The position numbers and the translations under genes were made by a program. This document shows, in pieces, positions 1 to 4,079 of a stretch of 5,602 nucleotides of DNA. The notes under the pieces are model-generated. The model was not told the origin of the DNA. It ran no database searches and saw only the letters and a program-made list of their open reading frames with translations. Origin of the DNA: Paracoccaceae bacterium (lineage in GTDB: Bacteria > Pseudomonadota > Alphaproteobacteria > Rhodobacterales > Rhodobacteraceae); contig SKMI01000098.1 in assembly GCA_007121115.1 (NCBI GenBank), positions 1-5,602 on the forward strand. Direction: 5' to 3'. Position 1 is the stretch's first letter. Each line of letters begins with the position of its first letter.

Positions 1-1080
1 ACCCTGCTGAGCGCCGAGGCCGAGGCCAGCGCCAGTTTCCTGTCCCGCTTCGGCTATCGCGAGGTTGCGCGCGAAGGCGCGCTGCGGCGGCTGGTCTCGG
101 CCACCGACGCGATAGACCTGCGCAACGCGGCAGGCTATGTGCCCGCCATTCCCGGCACCGGAATGATCGACCATGTCGCCTTTCGCGCCGCCGATGCCGC
201 GGCCGTGCGGGACATGCGCAAGACGCTCGCCCGCGCCGACGGGCTGACCGAGGTGCATGACCGAAGCTACTTCCTGTCGCTTTACGCGCGTGATCCGGGC
301 GGGCTGCTCATCGAATACGCCACCGATGCGGCGGGTTTCGCAGTCGATGAGCCACAGGAAAACCTCGGGGAATGCCTGCTCTTCCCGCCCCATGACGCCG
401 CCCGCGCCGACGATCTGCGCGTGATGCTGCCGCAATTCGCCCTACCGGACGAGGAAAGGAACCCGATGCGCGACCTGCCCTTCATCCACCGCCTGCACAC
501 CCCCGAGGACCCCGACGGATCCGTCATCATTCACCTGCATGGCACGGGCGGCAACGAGGCCGATCTGATGCAGTTCGCCCATCGCCTGAACCCCCGCGCC
601 ACGCTTCTGGGCGTGCGCGGGCGCTCGACCGAGGAGGGCATCAACCGCTGGTTCCGCCGCCATGACGCCGTGACCTACGATCAGGCCGACATCCACGCCG
701 AGGCCGGGGCTTTTGCCGGGTTCATCGACGGTGCGGTGCGCGGCTACGGGCTGGACCCCGACCAGCTGACCTTCCTTGGCTTCTCGAACGGCGCCAACCT
801 CCTTGGCGCCGTGATGCTGCTGCATCCCGGCGCGGTCCGCCGCGCGATCCTGTTGCGCGGGATCGCTGGCCTGGACGATCCGCCCGCGCCCGATCTGCAC
901 GGAACCGAAGTGCTGCTTCTGTCAGGCGCGCGCGACCCTTTCGCGCGCATGGCCCCGGCGCTGGAGTCGGCGCTGCACGCGGCGGGCGCGACGCTCGATG
1001 CGCGGGTGCTCAACGCCGGGCACGACCTCACCGAGGCCGACCTCGAGACGGCACGGGATTGGCTTGCCGCGCGCAGTTGA
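1..1080 (+). CDS. Ring-cleaving dioxygenase (VOC, MhqO/PcpA type) fused to alpha/beta-hydrolase (MhqD type); 5' end outside window
   Basis: Frame 1 is open from base 1 to the TGA at 1078-1080, giving 359 visible residues; the true start lies upstream. Residues 1-125 align with the C-terminal half of the dioxygenase at 2012-2953, so about 155-160 residues are missing and the whole protein would be near 515 aa. Seen in the dioxygenase part: IDHVAF with the likely metal His (172-174) and LLIEYATD with the likely metal Glu (313-315), plus Arg and Tyr 17 and 10 residues before that Glu. From residue 156 (ATG at 466) an alpha/beta-hydrolase of about 204 residues follows: oxyanion-type HGTGGNE, nucleophile elbow GFSNG (Ser at 784-786), Asp of GARDPF (934-936) and His of NAGHDL (1021-1023). 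The family role is non-haem iron cleavage of hydroquinone-type rings, with a serine esterase acting on an unknown ester; cytoplasmic. The GTG at 139 is not a credible start because homology continues upstream. Substrate is unknown. The gene is convergent with the quinone reductase. Confidence 0.88.
   Translation, partial: TLLSAEAEASASFLSRFGYREVAREGALRRLVSATDAIDLRNAAGYVPAIPGTGMIDHVAFRAADAAAVRDMRKTLARADGLTEVHDRSYFLSLYARDPGGLLIEYATDAAGFAVDEPQENLGECLLFPPHDAARADDLRVMLPQFALPDEERNPMRDLPFIHRLHTPEDPDGSVIIHLHGTGGNEADLMQFAHRLNPRATLLGVRGRSTEEGINRWFRRHDAVTYDQADIHAEAGAFAGFIDGAVRGYGLDPDQLTFLGFSNGANLLGAVMLLHPGAVRRAILLRGIAGLDDPPAPDLHGTEVLLLSGARDPFARMAPALESALHAAGATLDARVLNAGHDLTEADLETARDWLAARS
452..460 (+). promoter_or_regulatory. 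Internal Shine-Dalgarno-like site before the hydrolase domain
   Basis: AGGAAAGGA lies inside the fusion reading frame and ends 5 nt before an in-frame ATG at 466-468. That ATG begins the alpha/beta-hydrolase domain, and a protein started there would be 204 residues, about the size of a free MhqD-type hydrolase. The sequence could be a relic of once-separate genes or a working internal start; sequence alone cannot decide. Confidence 0.45.
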
Positions 1081-1092
1081 CCGCAACCCGAA

Positions 1093-1113
1093 ACAGGGGC
1101 CGCTTGCCCCTGT
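1093..1113. terminator. Hairpin between convergent genes, probable bidirectional terminator
   Basis: ACAGGGGC and GCCCCTGT form a perfect 8-bp stem around the loop CGCTT. It begins 12 nt after the fusion-gene stop and ends 43 nt before the stop of the convergent reductase, the usual place for a shared terminator. Only short pyrimidine runs follow on either strand (CCCTTTC on plus, TTCGGG on minus), so the U-tract is weak. Confidence 0.55.
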
Positions 1114-1156
1114 CCCTTTCAAGGCCAATGGCGCAGTTCGGATTGCCGGGGCGCGC

Positions 1157-1699
1157 TCACAGCGCCGCCGCAAAGCCTTCCATGAATTCGGCCAGGCGCT
1201 CGCGGCTCTTCGGGTCGATCAGGTTGCCATCCTCATCGCACAGATCGCGCGCGCGGGACACCATCAGCCGCCCGTCAGCCCAGAAATCGGCCTTGAGCGT
1301 GCGCAACACCGGCAACCAATGCGCCTGCGCCATCGTGGTGCCAAACCCGCCGGGCGAGGCGCCGATCACCGCCACGGGCTTGCCCGCCCACATCTTCAGC
1401 CCCGGCCCGCGCGACATCCAGTCGATGGCGTTCTTGAACACGCCGGGGATGCCATTGTTGTATTCGGGGGTCACCAGCAGCACGCCATCGGCGGCCTGAA
1501 GCTGTGCCTGCAGGCGCTCAACCGCGGGCGGCAGACCCTCGGCCGCCTCCAGATCGGCGTCATAGAGCGGCACCTCGCGGATCGCGCCAATCTCGACGCG
1601 CGCGCCCTCGGGGGCCAGTTCAGCCGCCGCGCGCAAGAGCCCGGAGTTGAAGGAGGCCCGGCGCAGGCTGCCGGACAGGCCGAGGATCGTCTTGGTCAT
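1157..1699 (-). CDS. NAD(P)H-dependent FMN reductase / quinone reductase (ChrR/YieF-like)
   Basis: A complete 180-residue flavodoxin-fold protein. Family motifs are clear: GSLRRASFN (residues 10-18), which binds the FMN phosphate, TPEYNNGIPGVFKNAIDW (77-94), which covers the isoalloxazine ring, and GASPGGFG (113-120). Length is usual for the family (about 175-190). Members are soluble, usually multimeric, FMN-dependent enzymes that reduce quinones, azo dyes or chromate with NAD(P)H; two-electron quinone reduction avoids semiquinone radicals. Placing it in quinone defence here is inference from the two hydroquinone-type dioxygenases beside it. The ATG start is supported by AGGAG at 1708-1712, 8 nt upstream. 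A short upstream ORF overlaps the start by ATGA, so translation may be coupled. Its promoter was not identified; it lies on the same strand as the dioxygenase at 2012-2953, but a strong hairpin separates them. Natural electron acceptor is not determinable. Confidence 0.93.
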   Translation of the reverse strand: MTKTILGLSGSLRRASFNSGLLRAAAELAPEGARVEIGAIREVPLYDADLEAAEGLPPAVERLQAQLQAADGVLLVTPEYNNGIPGVFKNAIDWMSRGPGLKMWAGKPVAVIGASPGGFGTTMAQAHWLPVLRTLKADFWADGRLMVSRARDLCDEDGNLIDPKSRERLAEFMEGFAAAL

Positions 1700-1776
1700 G
1701 GGGTTTTCTCCTGTGGTTTTCGACCGGGCTTCATCGGCTCGGGCTTCGGCGCGACAAACAGCCTGTGCCCGGACAT
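1696..1776 (-). CDS. Candidate 26-residue ORF coupled to the quinone reductase
   Basis: On the minus strand an ATG at 1776-1774 opens a 26-codon frame (MSGHRLFVAPKPEPMKPG...) whose TGA overlaps the reductase ATG as ATGA, the classic arrangement for translational coupling. AGGGTG lies 5 nt before this ATG as a possible ribosome site. A second in-frame ATG at 1794-1792 would give 32 residues but has no Shine-Dalgarno; the frame is closed by a TGA 16 codons further upstream. The product is rich in Pro, Lys and Arg, with no membrane segment and no recognised domain. It could be a leader peptide, a small protein or chance; its last codons are shaped by the reductase ribosome site. Confidence 0.3.
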   Translation of the reverse strand: MSGHRLFVAPKPEPMKPGRKPQEKTP

Positions 1777-2011
1777 GGTGTCACCCTGCACCATTTCGGT
1801 CAGGCGCCGCGCGGCAAACCGATGCACGCCCGCGCCCCATCACCGCCGCTGCCGCCCGCTCGCTGATCGCAGTGCAGCCATGATTGTCCCCCGTCTTCCG
1901 TCAAACCCTGCCCGGGCATCGCTGCGGCCCGGCGACACCTCGCAAGGGAGCCAGATTTCGCCAACTTGTGCAACGACCGCCACCGGATCGCATCCGGCGG
2001 CGGTCGTCTCC
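1700..2011. other. 312-base gap between the two minus-strand genes
   Basis: No full-size gene is supportable here. The gap holds the reductase ribosome site, the candidate 26-residue ORF, and the hairpin at 1973-2007. On the minus strand a TTGACG (plus positions 1899-1904) resembles a -35 box, but no good -10 lies 16-18 nt downstream. A 13-codon ORF starting at the ATG complementary to 1879-1881 ends in TGATG, overlapping another short frame. None has recognisable homology. Long plus-strand frames crossing the gap look like high-GC shadows. Confidence 0.5.
1973..2007 (-). terminator. 16-bp hairpin after the dioxygenase stop, probable terminator
   Basis: Two 16-base arms (1973-1988 and 1992-2007) surround a 3-base loop. 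In minus-strand RNA all 16 pairs form, one of them a G-U; in plus-strand RNA that position is an A-C mismatch, so the structure favours minus-strand transcription. It starts 4 nt after the stop codon of the dioxygenase. The sequence after the stem (TGCACAAGTTGG) has no long U-run, so efficiency is uncertain. Confidence 0.65.
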
Positions 2012-2953
2012 TCAGTCCAGCGGTTTCAGCCTGGCCTCGATGCTGGCGCGACGCGGTTCCAGGAAGGGCGGCAGCGACAGCGACTCGCCCATCGTCTCGA
2101 ACGGTTCGTCGACATCGAAGCCCGGCCCGTCGGTGGCCAGTTCGAACAGGTTGCCGCCGGGTTCGCGGAAATAGAGGCTGCGGAAGTAATACCGCTCGAC
2201 CTCGCCCGAATTGGGCACGCGAAAGCCGCCGACCCGCTCGGTCCATGCGCTGAGCGCCGCGCGGTCGGGCACGCGGAAGGCGACGTGATGCACCGCGCCC
2301 GCACCCTGCCGCGCAATCGGCAGCCCCGGCTGCACGGCCACGTGCAATTCAGCCGCAGGCCCGCCCGCGCCCATCTCGAACACATGCACCTGACCGACCC
2401 CGTCCGGGCTGGGATAGTCGCGCACGCGCCGCATGTTCATCACCCGCGTCAGCACAGCTTCGGTCGGCGCCAGTTCCGGGACCGAGATGGTGATCGGCCC
2501 GAGGCCACGGATCTGGTGCGCGGCGGGGACCGGGCTGCGCTCCCATGGATGCGCCGCACCCGGGGTGTCGGCGGTTAGGCGGAAGCGCTGGCCCTCCGGG
2601 TCTTCGAAATCGAGGGTGGGGCGGCTGTCGGTGGTGCCGATATCGCCGACCGTCAGCCCGGCATCGCACAGCCGCGCGGCCCAGTAGTCTAAGCTCGCTT
2701 CATCGACACGCAGCCCGGTGCGGCTGATCGAATGCGTGCCGCGCTGTTCGCGGTCGACCGGCCAGTCGAAAAAGGTCAGATCGCTGCCCGGGCTGCCCGC
2801 GCCATCGGCGAAGAACAGATGATAGGCCGAGGTGTCATCCTGATTGACGGTCTTCTTGACCCGCCGCAGACCCAGCACCTGCGTGTAGAAGCGGTTATTG
2901 GCGGGCGCATCGGCGCTGATGGCGGTAAGGTGGTGAATGCCGGTGAGATCCAT
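2012..2953 (-). CDS. Ring-cleaving dioxygenase, VOC superfamily (MhqO/PcpA/LinE type)
   Basis: A complete 313-residue protein with two tandem glyoxalase-fold modules (about 5-130 and 150-280), the usual length for MhqO/PcpA enzymes. Likely Fe(II) ligands are His8 (GIHHLT), His223 (VHHVAF) and Glu271 (LFELATD). Residues flanking the PcpA active site also appear kept: His7, Thr10, His222, Arg254 and Tyr261 match, with small offsets, the positions I recall for PcpA (His10, Thr13, His226, Arg259, Tyr266). Known members open (chloro- or methyl-)hydroquinone rings with O2; the substrate here is unknown. The ATG is chosen because AGGAGG (2959-2964) stands 5 nt before it and the protein begins as homologues do; the frame stays open far upstream, but that part is antisense to the LysR gene. 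It is transcribed divergently from that regulator, its probable controller. It is a paralogue of the dioxygenase half of the fusion at 1-1080. Confidence 0.93.
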   Translation of the reverse strand: MDLTGIHHLTAISADAPANNRFYTQVLGLRRVKKTVNQDDTSAYHLFFADGAGSPGSDLTFFDWPVDREQRGTHSISRTGLRVDEASLDYWAARLCDAGLTVGDIGTTDSRPTLDFEDPEGQRFRLTADTPGAAHPWERSPVPAAHQIRGLGPITISVPELAPTEAVLTRVMNMRRVRDYPSPDGVGQVHVFEMGAGGPAAELHVAVQPGLPIARQGAGAVHHVAFRVPDRAALSAWTERVGGFRVPNSGEVERYYFRSLYFREPGGNLFELATDGPGFDVDEPFETMGESLSLPPFLEPRRASIEARLKPLD

Positions 2954-2976
2954 GATGGCCTCCTTTCCTTGACCCA

Positions 2977-2982
2977 GATATG
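2977..2982 (-). promoter_or_regulatory. Candidate -10 box of the dioxygenase promoter
   Basis: On the minus strand CATATC fits a -10 element loosely, about 24 nt before the ATG. The -35 region 17 nt upstream (TGCAAG) is poor, as expected for a promoter needing a LysR activator. A start near 2970 would place the palindrome at 3025-3047 close to -66, the usual position of a LysR recognition site. Confidence 0.35.
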
Positions 2983-3024
2983 GCAGCTTGACGGGCGCGC
3001 TTGCAGGGGCGGCGCCCGCAACCC

Positions 3025-3047
3025 GGTGTTCGCGATTGCCGAACACC
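3025..3047. promoter_or_regulatory. Palindromic LysR-type operator (T-N11-A box)
   Basis: GGTGTTCG and CGAACACC form a perfect 8-bp inverted repeat around a 7-base spacer. Inside it T3030 and A3042 give the T-N11-A signature of LysR sites, with dyad symmetry. It lies in the 117-base gap between the divergent dioxygenase and LysR genes, 71 bases from the dioxygenase start and 23 from the regulator start. It is inferred to be the site where the adjacent regulator activates the dioxygenase and represses itself. Confidence 0.65.
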
Positions 3048-3065
3048 TGCGCCGCGGCTACCCTG
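3036..3065 (+). promoter_or_regulatory. Possible LysR-gene promoter giving a leaderless mRNA
   Basis: TTGCCG (3036-3041) and TACCCT (3060-3065), 18 bases apart, are weak -35 and -10 matches. Transcription would then begin at about the ATG at 3071, which fits the absence of any Shine-Dalgarno in the 20 bases before it. The -35 half overlaps the palindrome, which would allow autorepression. Tentative. Confidence 0.22.
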
Positions 3066-3070
3066 CCATC

Positions 3071-4003
3071 ATGCGCTACACGCTGGACGAGATCGAAACC
3101 TTTCTCACCGTGATCGAACTGGGCACGGTCACCGCGGCATCGGCGCGGATGAACCTGTCGAAATCCGTGATCAGCAAGCGGATTTCCGATCTCGAGGCGG
3201 CGCTGGGTGCCGCCCTGTTCCTGCGCACCGCGGGCCGGGTCGCGCCCACGGAGGCGGCGCTGCGCCTTGCCGAACGCCTGCGCCCGGCGCTGGCCGATCT
3301 GCGCGCGGCGGCCGAAAGCGCGGGATGGGAGATGGATGGGCAGGCCGCGCTGCGGGGCAGGCTGGCGATGACCGCGCCCATGAGCTTCGGCACGCTCTAT
3401 CTGGGGCCGATCCTTGCGGGCTTCGCCGCGCGTCATCCGCAGCTTGACCTGCGCATCGACTATGACGACCGCGCCCGCGATCTGGTGCGCGACGGCTATG
3501 ATCTGGCCATCCGGATCGGCGCGCCGCGCGACAGTGCGCTGGTCGGGCGCAAGCTGTGCACCGACCGGATGGTGGCCTGCGCGAGCCCCGACTACCTGGA
3601 GCGGTATGGTCAACTGCGTGTGCCAGACGATCTGACCGCGCATCAGGTGATCAGCTATGCGCATCTGCCGGATTCGCGCCATTGGCTGTTCGGTGACAAT
3701 GGGGACATGACGCCCGCACCCGTGCAGGGCCGACTGACGCTGAACAATGGCGAGGCCATGCGCGATTTCGCCATCGCCGGGCTGGGGCTGGCGATGATAC
3801 CACGCTTCATCGCGGCGCCGGAAATCACGGCTGGCAGTCTGCAACAGGTGTTGCCCGAATTCGAGACCCGCGCGCTCCCGGTCTTCGCGCTCTGGCCGCC
3901 GGTGACCCCGATGCCCGCCAAGACCCGGGCACTGGTGGACCACCTGCTCGCCGAACTCGCCGATGGCAAACCCTGGGCACCTGCGCCCCGGGGTAATCGC
4001 TGA
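3071..4003 (+). CDS. LysR-family transcriptional regulator
   Basis: 310 residues, typical LysR length. An N-terminal winged helix-turn-helix (about 3-62) carries the family pattern: FLTVIELGTVTAAS, then the recognition helix around SKSVISKRISDLE (30-42) and LFLRTAGRVAPTEA. A linker helix (about 62-90) and a periplasmic-binding-like effector domain (about 92-296, including YDLAIRIG and ASPDYLERYG) follow. It resembles the DmlR/AaeR-like branch, many of whose members answer aromatic or organic acids; a quinone or hydroquinone effector is inferred only from the neighbours. The ATG at 3071 is chosen because homology begins there; the open frame reaches 2732 but would run over the divergent gene and its control region. 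No Shine-Dalgarno precedes it. Divergent to the dioxygenase with a 117-base gap and a T-N11-A palindrome, the standard design for a LysR protein and its target. It converges on mutS downstream. Confidence 0.94.
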   Translation: MRYTLDEIETFLTVIELGTVTAASARMNLSKSVISKRISDLEAALGAALFLRTAGRVAPTEAALRLAERLRPALADLRAAAESAGWEMDGQAALRGRLAMTAPMSFGTLYLGPILAGFAARHPQLDLRIDYDDRARDLVRDGYDLAIRIGAPRDSALVGRKLCTDRMVACASPDYLERYGQLRVPDDLTAHQVISYAHLPDSRHWLFGDNGDMTPAPVQGRLTLNNGEAMRDFAIAGLGLAMIPRFIAAPEITAGSLQQVLPEFETRALPVFALWPPVTPMPAKTRALVDHLLAELADGKPWAPAPRGNR

Positions 4004-4013
4004 CACGCTGCGG

Positions 4014-4029
4014 GCGCTGGCGCCAGCGC
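4014..4029. terminator. 16-bp perfect palindrome between lysR-type gene and mutS
   Basis: GCGCTGGC/GCCAGCGC is a perfect palindrome that can fold as a 6-bp stem with a 4-base loop. It starts 10 nt after the regulator stop in the 76-base gap before the convergent mutS stop. A weaker CCTC/GAGG pair follows at about 4034-4046. No U-tract is present, so terminator function is a guess from position; GC-rich palindromes of this size also occur by chance here. Confidence 0.35.
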
Positions 4030-4079
4030 AACGCCTCTGGCGGAGGTGCGACCCCATTCCCGCCCGCACGCCGGCGCGC

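Noticed and set aside
139..141. GTG at 139 as the start of the first gene
   Set aside because: The frame is open from base 1 and residues before the GTG continue the alignment with the second dioxygenase, so the gene begins upstream of the window.
1840..1881. 13-codon minus-strand ORF chained by TGATG to a further short frame
   Set aside because: Very short, Arg/Ser/Gly-rich, only a G-run as ribosome site and no similarity that I recognise; chance is the simplest explanation.
998..2578. 526-codon plus-strand ORF across the fusion end, the reductase and the dioxygenase
   Set aside because: It is antisense to two well-supported enzymes, the protein is low-complexity Arg/Ala/Gly/His-rich, and no ribosome site or domain supports it.
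2732..3070. N-terminal extension of the LysR gene from an upstream start
   Set aside because: The extension is antisense to the dioxygenase and its control region; LysR homology begins at the ATG at 3071.
3557..3580. Two cysteines (Cys163 and Cys170) in the LysR effector domain as a quinone-sensing thiol switch
   Set aside because: Cysteines at these places occur widely in LysR proteins of this branch (LCxxR...CASP pattern), so they are not specific evidence of thiol sensing.
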